From contig CAYPRB010000006.1 of NCBI GenBank assembly GCA_964413055.1, forward strand, positions 85,522 through 149,521: DNA of 64,000 nt, written 5' to 3'. Below are positions 25,598 to 33,533 of the stretch, piece after piece. The notes under the pieces were generated by a model, which worked only from the letters and a program-made list of their open reading frames with translations, made no database searches and was not told where the DNA came from. Both the position numbers and the translations under genes were made by a program. The stretch comes from UBA3102 sp964413055 (GTDB lineage: Bacteria; Bacillota; Desulfotomaculia; Desulfotomaculales; Pelotomaculaceae). How positions within the stretch are numbered: the stretch's first letter is position 1; each line of letters opens with the position of its first letter.

Positions 25598-25759
25598 TTG
25601 AGCGAAGCATTTGAAACATATACTAAGAAAAAAAGGGACTTTCCGGCAGTAATAATAGTATATTCTAAAGAAGAGTACGGTTTAAAAGATGCATACCGCC
25701 TGCTTGCCAAAAAAGTGTTGGAGGTAAAGCAATGCAGGCAGCGATATACATCAGAGTAA
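25598..25759 (+). CDS. 53-residue ORF overlapping the recombinase start, copy 1
   Basis: A small frame starting at TTG behind GGAGGAG (11 bases) and ending 28 bases inside the recombinase gene in another frame. The product is charged, with a hydrophobic strand DFPAVIIVYS, then KEEYGLKDAYRLLAKKVLEV, a compact strand-helix look. The overlap implies translational coupling to the recombinase. Serine recombinases of excising elements need a small directionality factor, and the gene often lies beside the recombinase. That role is proposed here by position only. Confidence 0.55.
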   Translation: MSEAFETYTKKKRDFPAVIIVYSKEEYGLKDAYRLLAKKVLEVKQCRQRYTSE

Positions 25760-27210
25760 GCACCGATGACCAGGTGCGGCATGGTTTTTCCCTTGCGGAG
25801 CAGAGGGAGGCGTGCCGCAGTAGGGCTGCCTTTCTTGGTGCTATCACAATTGAAGAATATGCTGACGAAGGTGTTTCGGGCACCGTTTTGGACAGGCATG
25901 GTCTAAGCAGGCTACGCGAAGCCGTCCGGAATAATCAAGTTGATTTGATTGTGGTCCGTGACCCGGACAGGTTGTCCAGAAAACTATCACATCAGCTTTT
26001 GCTTACCGAAGAATTTGAAAAAGCAGGCGTTAAAATTGATTTCCTGGATTTTGAATGGAAGGATTCATCGGAAGGCAGGTTGTTCTATAGTATTAGAGGG
26101 GCGATAGCAGAATACGAACGGGAAAAGATTCGTGACCGGATGGTAAGGGGTAAAGACCAAAAAGCCCGGCAGGGTGGGGTGCCGATAGGTTTTTACTGTT
26201 ATGGTTATAATTATACGCCTGCATCAGGAAAAGTCATTATAAATGAAATTGAAGCTCCGGTAATAAAAACTATATTCAACTGGTTTACCCAAGAAGATAC
26301 AGGCATGAACGGTGTGGCCAGAAAACTAAATGAAATGGGTATACCCACGAGGAAAGGTAGGGGAAAATGGCACCGCAATGTAATCCGGCAAATTCTAAAT
26401 AATCCCGTGTATATTGGCTTGTGGCGGTATAAAGATACATCTGTTAGGGTTCCTGCTATAGTGGATATTGAGACTTGGGATAAAGCGCAGCAGAAGCTAA
26501 AAGAGGTCCGTCGGTTGTGGTCGGGTAGAAGTAAAAAGAATTACCTTTTGTCGGGTATAATTACTTGTTCTGACTGCGGTAATACCATGACGGGTGTCTA
26601 TACAAACTGGTGGGGGAAAAAGGAGCGCCGGTATACTTGTCACAAAAACAGCCAGGGTGTTAAAAACGGGGGTTGCAAACCTTTTAAGGCTTTACCCGCG
26701 AGAATTATCGAAAGAGCTGTATGGGAACAAATACGGTTCTGGTTGAACGATCCCGACGAGCTGGCAAAAGTAGTTATCAACGAAGAACCCGGAGAAGAAA
26801 AATTGAAGCAGGAGATAATTCGAGCCAAAGAACATTTAGCAGGAGTTGAAAAAGGACGCCGCTCAATAATAGATACTTTAGTATTGGGTTTAATTGAACT
26901 GGACACAAATACAAAAAAAAGACTTGCCGATTTGAAACGAAGGAAAGAAAGGCTGGAGGGTAGAATAAAAGAACTGGAGACAGTTTTAAATGAGGCTCAA
27001 AGATATATATTAAAAATGAGTGAATTAAGTCTGTTTTCAAAACAGGTTTTATCAAAATTGGACAGTTTAGAATTTCGCGATAAAAAAGCCCTTGTAAGGA
27101 TGCTGGTGGCACAAGTGATAGTAAAAGGCCGAAGCCGGCCGGGTAGGAACGGTTTGAAGAATATACAAATAACCATAGTCGCCAAACTTCCGGGTTGCTC
27201 ACAAGCGTGA
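25732..27210 (+). CDS. Large serine recombinase (SpoIVCA-like), copy 1
   Basis: A 492-residue large serine recombinase expected to excise the element from sigK. The resolvase domain (about 1-150) starts AAIYIRVSTDDQ with the nucleophile Ser at residue 10, and contains DLIVVRDPDRLSRK and GAIAEYEREKIRDRM. A Recombinase domain (about 160-265) follows. A zinc ribbon has CSDCGNTM and CHKNSQGVKNGGC. A coiled-coil segment (about 360-430) is followed by a basic C-terminus. ATG at 25732 follows GGAGGTAAAGC. In Bacillus the equivalent gene spoIVCA is made in the mother cell under sigma-E; I did not find a convincing sigma-E promoter here. Confidence 0.93.
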   Translation: MQAAIYIRVSTDDQVRHGFSLAEQREACRSRAAFLGAITIEEYADEGVSGTVLDRHGLSRLREAVRNNQVDLIVVRDPDRLSRKLSHQLLLTEEFEKAGVKIDFLDFEWKDSSEGRLFYSIRGAIAEYEREKIRDRMVRGKDQKARQGGVPIGFYCYGYNYTPASGKVIINEIEAPVIKTIFNWFTQEDTGMNGVARKLNEMGIPTRKGRGKWHRNVIRQILNNPVYIGLWRYKDTSVRVPAIVDIETWDKAQQKLKEVRRLWSGRSKKNYLLSGIITCSDCGNTMTGVYTNWWGKKERRYTCHKNSQGVKNGGCKPFKALPARIIERAVWEQIRFWLNDPDELAKVVINEEPGEEKLKQEIIRAKEHLAGVEKGRRSIIDTLVLGLIELDTNTKKRLADLKRRKERLEGRIKELETVLNEAQRYILKMSELSLFSKQVLSKLDSLEFRDKKALVRMLVAQVIVKGRSRPGRNGLKNIQITIVAKLPGCSQA

Positions 27211-27237
27211 CACGGAACCGTCCCCGTCCCCGTGTCA
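27208..27237. repeat. Palindromic element at recombinase stop, copy 1
   Basis: TGACACGG (27208-27215) and CCGTGTCA (27230-27237) form a perfect 8-bp inverted repeat that includes the recombinase stop codon. Further GTGTCA/TGTCAC copies follow. It resembles the small GC-rich repeats scattered in related genomes and may act as a terminator or recombinase-binding site. Confidence 0.5.
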
Positions 27238-27271
27238 GTGTCACGCCCGTCCCTCTGTCACTCTTAACGCC

Positions 27272-27311
27272 AGGGTTTGTTATTAAGATTTCAATTTTGA
27301 TTACAAACCCT
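27272..27311. other. Internal attP at the dimer junction
   Basis: A 40-bp dyad: AGGGTTTGT (27272-27280) and ACAAACCCT (27303-27311) flank 22 bp whose centre is the TC at 27291-27292 within ATTTCA. It is exactly the site an excised circle would carry. Confidence 0.85.
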
Positions 27312-27386
27312 AGCATGGCTGATATGGCATTGGAGCCTTGAAAATGCAAGGATTGCGGGTTAACTGTTAAATTGCATTGTCTGCAA

Positions 27387-27441
27387 ATTGTAAACTATAA
27401 TTATAATAATGGTTTACAATACAGCGATAATATATTATACT
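27387..27441 (+). promoter_or_regulatory. Promoter with operator-like inverted repeat, symporter gene copy 2
   Basis: Same elements as copy 1: 9-bp inverted repeat at 27387-27395 and 27412-27420 overlapping a TTTACA-N17-TATACT promoter. Confidence 0.65.
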
Positions 27442-27504
27442 TTAACCGGATTTGGGTTTTTCCACCGCTACAGTTACGAGGCATATATTTGATAGGATGG
27501 TATT

Positions 27505-28848
27505 ATGTTTAAATATTTTTTGATTTATATTTTAGTTTTAGCTGGAATCGGTATCTACAATTTTTTTAGGGTCAAAGGTTACGATGAGTTCGTTGTAGCC
27601 GGGCGGAGGCAAAGCCAACCGTTTATTTTAATGTCGTTGTTATCAACGATGCTCGGTGCATCGGCAACTTTTGGCGTTGTGGATATGGCTTATCATATAG
27701 GTTTCCCTGCTTTTTGGTGGTTGAGTGTCGGCGCCGCAGGCTTGATCCTGCAGTCTATGCTATTATCCGAGAAAGTCAGGGCTTTTAATGCTTACACCCT
27801 GCCGGATATTGCCAAGAAAACTATCGGTGATAGTGGTAAAGTGATTATCGCCTTGATTATTGTTATCTCCTGGACTGGAATAATTGCCGCACAATTTGTA
27901 GCATTATCAAAAATATTTTCTATAATTACCGGCAATACAAATAACACAGCTTTACTGTTAGTAACGGCTGTTATTGTCATTATTTATACAATGGTGGGTG
28001 GTCAGCTTTCAGTCATTAAAACCGATTCAATACAGTTTGTAATTTTATCGGCAGGCTTCATTTTTACTTTTGGGTATCTTTTCCTGGGATTTGAGCCTGG
28101 TAACATTACAGAAATATTTTCAAGGATAGAACTGGCGAATGCCGACTTTAGCTGGATAAACATAATAAATCTGTTGTTTATTGTTGGGGGAACCTATTTT
28201 ATCGGACCGGATGTATTCTCCAGGAATTTAGCCGCAAGGGACGGAAAAGTTGCCAAAAAAGCGGCATTGCATGCGGGCGTGGTGCTGTTTTTCTTCAGTT
28301 TTATAATTGTATTAATTGGCCTCTGGACAAAGGTGAATGTCGTTAACTTGGGTCAAAACGATCCATTGATTTATCTTATATTTAACCATCTTCCTCCGGT
28401 AATTAGCGTAATAATGTCCATAGGTTTAATATCGGTGCTCATTTCTTCGGCAGACACCTGTCTTATTAGTACGGCGGCGATTATAGGAAACGATATCCTT
28501 AAACGCACCAAACTAACGGATGCAAGGATTTTCGTGCTGGGTATTGGTACTATTTCACTTTTAATTGCGGTATTAAAAAAGGATATTATCTCTTTATTAC
28601 TAAGTGCTTATTCAGTGTATGCTCCTGGAATTGTCTTCCCCTTATTTACGGCCATTTGGTTTCATAACAAAAAAGAAATCAATAAAACTCTATTATTTGC
28701 GGCTATTATTGTAGGAGGAAGCTTTGGACTGTTATCATCCTATTTTAATATCGAGTTTCTTCCATTGATAGGTATGGGATGTTCTTTGGTTTTAAGTGTA
28801 TTATCCGTTTATGTTTCCCCTGCTCATATAAATTTTAGAGTTAACTAA
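27505..28848 (+). CDS. Sodium:solute symporter family protein, copy 2
   Basis: Second copy with the same translation as the symporter at 21279-22622. It has the same promoter, operator-like repeat and downstream terminator, so vegetative dosage of this carrier should be doubled while the dimer is in place. No difference in reading frame, start or length is seen. Confidence 0.85.
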   Translation: MFKYFLIYILVLAGIGIYNFFRVKGYDEFVVAGRRQSQPFILMSLLSTMLGASATFGVVDMAYHIGFPAFWWLSVGAAGLILQSMLLSEKVRAFNAYTLPDIAKKTIGDSGKVIIALIIVISWTGIIAAQFVALSKIFSIITGNTNNTALLLVTAVIVIIYTMVGGQLSVIKTDSIQFVILSAGFIFTFGYLFLGFEPGNITEIFSRIELANADFSWINIINLLFIVGGTYFIGPDVFSRNLAARDGKVAKKAALHAGVVLFFFSFIIVLIGLWTKVNVVNLGQNDPLIYLIFNHLPPVISVIMSIGLISVLISSADTCLISTAAIIGNDILKRTKLTDARIFVLGIGTISLLIAVLKKDIISLLLSAYSVYAPGIVFPLFTAIWFHNKKEINKTLLFAAIIVGGSFGLLSSYFNIEFLPLIGMGCSLVLSVLSVYVSPAHINFRVN

Positions 28849-28914
28849 TAATTATAAGATCAGAAAACGGGGGTGGGGACTGATAATAAAGAGATTTTAA
28901 AGTTGTTAAGCATT

Positions 28915-28954
28915 AAAGCTTTTGGAGATTATCACCAGAGCTTTTCTTTTTTTT
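28915..28954 (+). terminator. Terminator after symporter gene, copy 2
   Basis: Identical to the hairpin at 22689-22728. Confidence 0.65.
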
Positions 28955-29038
28955 ATTTTTAAACAGCAGGTTTTTACAATATTATGTCGAACAAAAATAT
29001 GGATAGTGAAAATTTGCCAAGGGAGTGTGAATTTAGCC

Positions 29039-31465
29039 ATGAAGGGGCTTGGCTTACAGAGATTTCTGTTTATAGGCCTGGTTGTATTGCTCTCCGTATT
29101 TTTATGTGGCGGAATCGCCCTGGCCGGTTTTTCCGATGTGCCTGAAGACCACTGGGCTGCAGCTAATATTGAACAAATGAGTGAATTGGGAGTAGTGGGT
29201 GGTTATAAAGACGGGACTTTCCGGCCCGACCATTTTGTCAGTCAGGCTGAAGCTGCCTGCATGGCCGTCAGGGTCATGGGATGGCAGGTGTCATCATCTG
29301 ATAACCTGCCCCAGGTTTCTTTTTCCGTTCCTGATTGGGCGGATAAAGAAGTCAGGCTGGCAACAAAACATGGTTTATTGAAGAATAATGAGTCGTTCAG
29401 TGCCTATTCCGGTGCTTCCCGGGCCTGGGTAGCCCGGTTGGTGGTACGGATGGTCGACAAGGAAAAAGAGGTGGAAGAGGGGCTGTTGCTGCCTAATTTT
29501 GTTGACTCGTACAAGATACCCGATTGGGCGGTATATTACGTCCGGGTAGCGCAGGATAACGGTTTGATTACCGGTTATGAAGATAATTCCTTTCGTCCGG
29601 ATGAAGAAGTCAGCAGGGCCGAAATGGTTACTTTATTAAGCCGGGTTAGGGAACAACTGCCGGATAAAACAACAGATAACGGAAGTTATCCGGATACCCG
29701 GGGAGACCTGGCAACGATAAATGGCACGGTAGTAAAGGTTTATCCTGAGAGTAATGCCCTGATTATTGAAGAGGAAACCAGCGGTAGTTTAAAAACCCTG
29801 TATTCAGCCGCTGACAACTCCGTTTCAATAGGAGGGAGCGATTTGCAGGGAATTGAGGCGCTCCAGCCGGGTGACCAGGTCGAGGCGGTTATTGATACTT
29901 CGGGGCGGTTGTCCCGGGTTTTGGTTAACTACCGGGAAGGGTTTTCGTTATTGGAAGGGGTAGTTTATGACCTGGAATTGGAAGCTGGCTTGCTGACTAT
30001 CCAATCGGATGACAACCGTTTATCTTCTTACCGGTTGGTTGATTATGTAGAGGTGCGGGCAGAAAGGGTTCGTTTCCCCAGTGTAGAGGATATCCGGGTG
30101 GGTGATAAGGTCAAGCTTGATGTAGAAAACAATGTTGTTACCGGTATTGAAATACTGGAAACGGCTTCCAGATTAAGTGTCACTGGTGAGGTGTTAATTT
30201 TAAGTTCTGGAAAAAATCTGATTAATCTTGAGGTTGACGGTAGGGTAATGGCGTATAGCCTGTCACCGAATGTCCGGGTAAGTGTGCCCGGTTTGGATAA
30301 TGCCTTTCTTTCCGACGTAAATGAGGGTGATACGGTTACGGCGCAGATCGAAAGCGGGAAGGTGGTAGCTCTGGAAGTATCCGGGCGGCAGGTTGACAAT
30401 ACTTATACCGCCACAGTTTATGCCGTGGATACGTCTAACCGCATCCTGACCTTGAAAGACCGGGACGATAAATATCAGGTCTATGAGGTTTTGGAGGAGG
30501 CCCGGATCGATGTAAAGGGCAGCGGGGATTCAGATGCGGAACTGCAGGACCTGGAGAGAGATATGGAAGTAAAATTTCGTTTATTGGACGGCGATATAAT
30601 TTATGTTAAGTCTGACAGTAGAATGGAAGGTATCATAACCAGTTTGGACGAAGAAGGACTGCTCATGGTATTGCAGCGTGACAGCGGTGTACGGGAGACT
30701 TATATTCTGGATGATAAAGTGGACATTGACAGTGAGGATAAACGAGAGGAGATAAAAGATCTCAGGAGAGGCGATTACGTCCGGGTACTCCATGAAGACA
30801 ACCGGGTTACGGAAATTGAGCTGCGCAGCAGGTTCATCTACCGGGTGGAAAGGGTCAGGGAAGTGTACGACCGGATTGAAGTGGTGGACGAAGAAGGAGA
30901 CAGTCACCGGTTGTATCTAGAAGATGAGACTGATTTAATCATACCGGGAATTGCCTATCCCGGTCTGGACGATGTAAAGGTGGGTGACCTGGTGCTGGTT
31001 ACCTACTTGGGACGAGACCTGGATACAGTGGAAGTCCTTGAACCCCTGCGTGGAAGAATAACGGCGGTAGATGAGGCACAAGAAAAAACAACCATAAAGT
31101 GTTTTGACGGCGAGACCGTTTCTGTAAGTTTCACCGGTGGGAGTGTATTAAATATAGATGGCAGGAAATATGATTCTTTAAGCAAGTTAAAAATTGGAGA
31201 CCGGCTCGAAGTGGTGGAAGACCTCGACGGGGATTTTATTTTCATGGTTATGGAAGAGGTTTCCGGAAAACTGGCGCTGGATGTGGATAATCGTGATGAC
31301 GAAGTGTATCTTGAAGGCAGGTATGGTTGGGAGTGTTATAACCTGGATGAAGAAGTATACCTTCACGACGCGGATGGTTTCGTTATCGAATTGGATGAAC
31401 TAAGAGCGGGAGACGAGGTAAGCCTGTATATGCTGCGGGATATTGTTTATGAATTAGAATTATAA
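29039..31465 (+). CDS. SLH-domain surface protein, copy 2
   Basis: Second copy of the 808-residue secreted protein at 22813-25239, with signal peptide, three SLH domains and about eight ~65-residue beta repeats. Identity across a long internally repetitive coding sequence argues that the unit duplication is recent, because such repeats usually diverge or change number quickly. Confidence 0.85.
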   Translation: MKGLGLQRFLFIGLVVLLSVFLCGGIALAGFSDVPEDHWAAANIEQMSELGVVGGYKDGTFRPDHFVSQAEAACMAVRVMGWQVSSSDNLPQVSFSVPDWADKEVRLATKHGLLKNNESFSAYSGASRAWVARLVVRMVDKEKEVEEGLLLPNFVDSYKIPDWAVYYVRVAQDNGLITGYEDNSFRPDEEVSRAEMVTLLSRVREQLPDKTTDNGSYPDTRGDLATINGTVVKVYPESNALIIEEETSGSLKTLYSAADNSVSIGGSDLQGIEALQPGDQVEAVIDTSGRLSRVLVNYREGFSLLEGVVYDLELEAGLLTIQSDDNRLSSYRLVDYVEVRAERVRFPSVEDIRVGDKVKLDVENNVVTGIEILETASRLSVTGEVLILSSGKNLINLEVDGRVMAYSLSPNVRVSVPGLDNAFLSDVNEGDTVTAQIESGKVVALEVSGRQVDNTYTATVYAVDTSNRILTLKDRDDKYQVYEVLEEARIDVKGSGDSDAELQDLERDMEVKFRLLDGDIIYVKSDSRMEGIITSLDEEGLLMVLQRDSGVRETYILDDKVDIDSEDKREEIKDLRRGDYVRVLHEDNRVTEIELRSRFIYRVERVREVYDRIEVVDEEGDSHRLYLEDETDLIIPGIAYPGLDDVKVGDLVLVTYLGRDLDTVEVLEPLRGRITAVDEAQEKTTIKCFDGETVSVSFTGGSVLNIDGRKYDSLSKLKIGDRLEVVEDLDGDFIFMVMEEVSGKLALDVDNRDDEVYLEGRYGWECYNLDEEVYLHDADGFVIELDELRAGDEVSLYMLRDIVYELEL

Positions 31466-31530
31466 AATCAACAGTTATTGTAGGAAAGAACGGCGGTAAC
31501 CAGGCTTGCAATAAATAGTTAAAGAGTTGA

Positions 31531-31561
31531 AAAAAGACCGGCTTTGATGCGTCGGTCTTTT
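31531..31561 (+). terminator. Terminator after SLH gene, copy 2
   Basis: Same 8-bp AAAGACCG/CGGTCTTT stem as in copy 1. Confidence 0.75.
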
Positions 31562-31671
31562 GCTGTTTAACTGATAAAGCGGATTTATTTTTTAGAGGGC
31601 GAGCAGCAGTATTTTTTAGGATACTTTTAACGCAGGTTGCGGTATATTTAAATTGGTTAAAACAAGGAATT

Positions 31672-31731
31672 ATGGTGCTGGTCAACGATTCGGAGCTTTT
31701 GATAGGACTTTACGGGGAGGAACAAGTTTAG
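31672..31731 (+). CDS. Possible 19-residue peptide, copy 2
   Basis: Duplicate of the short frame at 25446-25505, again abutting a terminator. Existence as a translated peptide is unproven. Confidence 0.3.
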   Translation: MVLVNDSELLIGLYGEEQV

Positions 31732-31759
31732 CCATGGCTAATATATCCATGGTTTTTTC
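31729..31759 (+). terminator. Terminator between SLH and recombinase modules, copy 2
   Basis: Duplicate of the CCATGG/CCATGG hairpin at 25503-25533. Confidence 0.6.
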
Positions 31760-31823
31760 TTTTTTAAAAGCCATAAGACAAACCTGCTGCCGAGTATATT
31801 TTTAAGGGAGGAGCTGATGTCGA

Positions 31824-31985
31824 TTGAGCGAAGCATTTGAAACATATACTAAGAAAAAAAGGGACTTTCCGGCAGTAATAATAGTATATTCTAAAGAAGA
31901 GTACGGTTTAAAAGATGCATACCGCCTGCTTGCCAAAAAAGTGTTGGAGGTAAAGCAATGCAGGCAGCGATATACATCAGAGTAA
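31824..31985 (+). CDS. 53-residue ORF overlapping the recombinase start, copy 2
   Basis: Duplicate of the ORF at 25598-25759 with the same overlap into the second recombinase gene. Candidate directionality factor or translational coupler, by position only. Confidence 0.55.
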   Translation: MSEAFETYTKKKRDFPAVIIVYSKEEYGLKDAYRLLAKKVLEVKQCRQRYTSE

Positions 31986-33436
31986 GCACCGATGACCAGG
32001 TGCGGCATGGTTTTTCCCTTGCGGAGCAGAGGGAGGCGTGCCGCAGTAGGGCTGCCTTTCTTGGTGCTATCACAATTGAAGAATATGCTGACGAAGGTGT
32101 TTCGGGCACCGTTTTGGACAGGCATGGTCTAAGCAGGCTACGCGAAGCCGTCCGGAATAATCAAGTTGATTTGATTGTGGTCCGTGACCCGGACAGGTTG
32201 TCCAGAAAACTATCACATCAGCTTTTGCTTACCGAAGAATTTGAAAAAGCAGGCGTTAAAATTGATTTCCTGGATTTTGAATGGAAGGATTCATCGGAAG
32301 GCAGGTTGTTCTATAGTATTAGAGGGGCGATAGCAGAATACGAACGGGAAAAGATTCGTGACCGGATGGTAAGGGGTAAAGACCAAAAAGCCCGGCAGGG
32401 TGGGGTGCCGATAGGTTTTTACTGTTATGGTTATAATTATACGCCTGCATCAGGAAAAGTCATTATAAATGAAATTGAAGCTCCGGTAATAAAAACTATA
32501 TTCAACTGGTTTACCCAAGAAGATACAGGCATGAACGGTGTGGCCAGAAAACTAAATGAAATGGGTATACCCACGAGGAAAGGTAGGGGAAAATGGCACC
32601 GCAATGTAATCCGGCAAATTCTAAATAATCCCGTGTATATTGGCTTGTGGCGGTATAAAGATACATCTGTTAGGGTTCCTGCTATAGTGGATATTGAGAC
32701 TTGGGATAAAGCGCAGCAGAAGCTAAAAGAGGTCCGTCGGTTGTGGTCGGGTAGAAGTAAAAAGAATTACCTTTTGTCGGGTATAATTACTTGTTCTGAC
32801 TGCGGTAATACCATGACGGGTGTCTATACAAACTGGTGGGGGAAAAAGGAGCGCCGGTATACTTGTCACAAAAACAGCCAGGGTGTTAAAAACGGGGGTT
32901 GCAAACCTTTTAAGGCTTTACCCGCGAGAATTATCGAAAGAGCTGTATGGGAACAAATACGGTTCTGGTTGAACGATCCCGACGAGCTGGCAAAAGTAGT
33001 TATCAACGAAGAACCCGGAGAAGAAAAATTGAAGCAGGAGATAATTCGAGCCAAAGAACATTTAGCAGGAGTTGAAAAAGGACGCCGCTCAATAATAGAT
33101 ACTTTAGTATTGGGTTTAATTGAACTGGACACAAATACAAAAAAAAGACTTGCCGATTTGAAACGAAGGAAAGAAAGGCTGGAGGGTAGAATAAAAGAAC
33201 TGGAGACAGTTTTAAATGAGGCTCAAAGATATATATTAAAAATGAGTGAATTAAGTCTGTTTTCAAAACAGGTTTTATCAAAATTGGACAGTTTAGAATT
33301 TCGCGATAAAAAAGCCCTTGTAAGGATGCTGGTGGCACAAGTGATAGTAAAAGGCCGAAGCCGGCCGGGTAGGAACGGTTTGAAGAATATACAAATAACC
33401 ATAGTCGCCAAACTTCCGGGTTGCTCACAAGCGTGA
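31958..33436 (+). CDS. Large serine recombinase (SpoIVCA-like), copy 2
   Basis: Second copy of the 492-residue recombinase at 25732-27210, with the same catalytic Ser10 and zinc ribbon. This copy lies next to attR and is convergent with the 5' half of sigK. A sigK transcript made before excision would therefore read antisense through its 3' end. Confidence 0.93.
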   Translation: MQAAIYIRVSTDDQVRHGFSLAEQREACRSRAAFLGAITIEEYADEGVSGTVLDRHGLSRLREAVRNNQVDLIVVRDPDRLSRKLSHQLLLTEEFEKAGVKIDFLDFEWKDSSEGRLFYSIRGAIAEYEREKIRDRMVRGKDQKARQGGVPIGFYCYGYNYTPASGKVIINEIEAPVIKTIFNWFTQEDTGMNGVARKLNEMGIPTRKGRGKWHRNVIRQILNNPVYIGLWRYKDTSVRVPAIVDIETWDKAQQKLKEVRRLWSGRSKKNYLLSGIITCSDCGNTMTGVYTNWWGKKERRYTCHKNSQGVKNGGCKPFKALPARIIERAVWEQIRFWLNDPDELAKVVINEEPGEEKLKQEIIRAKEHLAGVEKGRRSIIDTLVLGLIELDTNTKKRLADLKRRKERLEGRIKELETVLNEAQRYILKMSELSLFSKQVLSKLDSLEFRDKKALVRMLVAQVIVKGRSRPGRNGLKNIQITIVAKLPGCSQA

Positions 33437-33463
33437 CACGGAACCGTCCCCGTCCCCGTGTCA
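33434..33463. repeat. Palindromic element at recombinase stop, copy 2
   Basis: Same TGACACGG/CCGTGTCA inverted repeat as at 27208-27237. It ends 35 bp before the attR arm. Confidence 0.5.
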
Positions 33464-33497
33464 GTGTCACGCCCGTCCCTCTGTCACTCTTAACGCC

Positions 33498-33533
33498 AGG
33501 GTTTGTTATTAAGATTTCATTCTCAATGCATTT
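33498..33533. other. attR of the sigK-intervening element
   Basis: Right junction. The element arm AGGGTTTGT (33498-33506), core ATTTCA (33514-33519) and host arm AATGCATTT (33525-33533) are visible. Joining the host arms of attL and attR gives a 32-bp attB dyad, AAATGCATT-N14-AATGCATTT. Confidence 0.85.

Larger units (their letters stand above)
21066..27291 (+). repeat. Skin-element unit, copy 1 (6,226 bp)
   Basis: First of two direct, head-to-tail copies. All coding sequences in copy 1 recur 6,226 bp downstream with identical translations, and the intergenic lines compared by eye are the same. It runs from the attL core to the internal attP core. Confidence 0.95.
21066..33517 (+). mobile_element. 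Skin-like sigK-intervening element, tandem dimer (2 x 6,226 bp)
   Basis: A developmentally excisable element that interrupts sigK, at the CIENEI codons in the middle of the gene. As far as I recall, this is where skin elements sit in Bacillus and Clostridioides. It is bounded by attL and attR and has a complete attP in the middle. Each unit carries a sodium:solute symporter gene, an SLH-domain protein gene, two small ORFs and a large serine recombinase. There are no phage structural genes, unlike the ~48-kb Bacillus skin. The direct-repeat structure is exact to the base in spacing. The recombinase presumably excises the element in the mother cell during sporulation, rebuilding sigK. Confidence 0.9.
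27292..33517 (+). repeat. Skin-element unit, copy 2 (6,226 bp)
   Basis: Second direct copy, from the internal attP core to attR. No divergence from copy 1 was noticed, so the duplication is either very recent or an assembly product. Confidence 0.95.

Noticed and set aside
21066..33517. Composite transposon or insertion sequence pair flanked by direct copies
   Set aside because: No transposase and no terminal inverted repeats or target duplications are present. The boundaries are serine recombinase att sites inside sigK.
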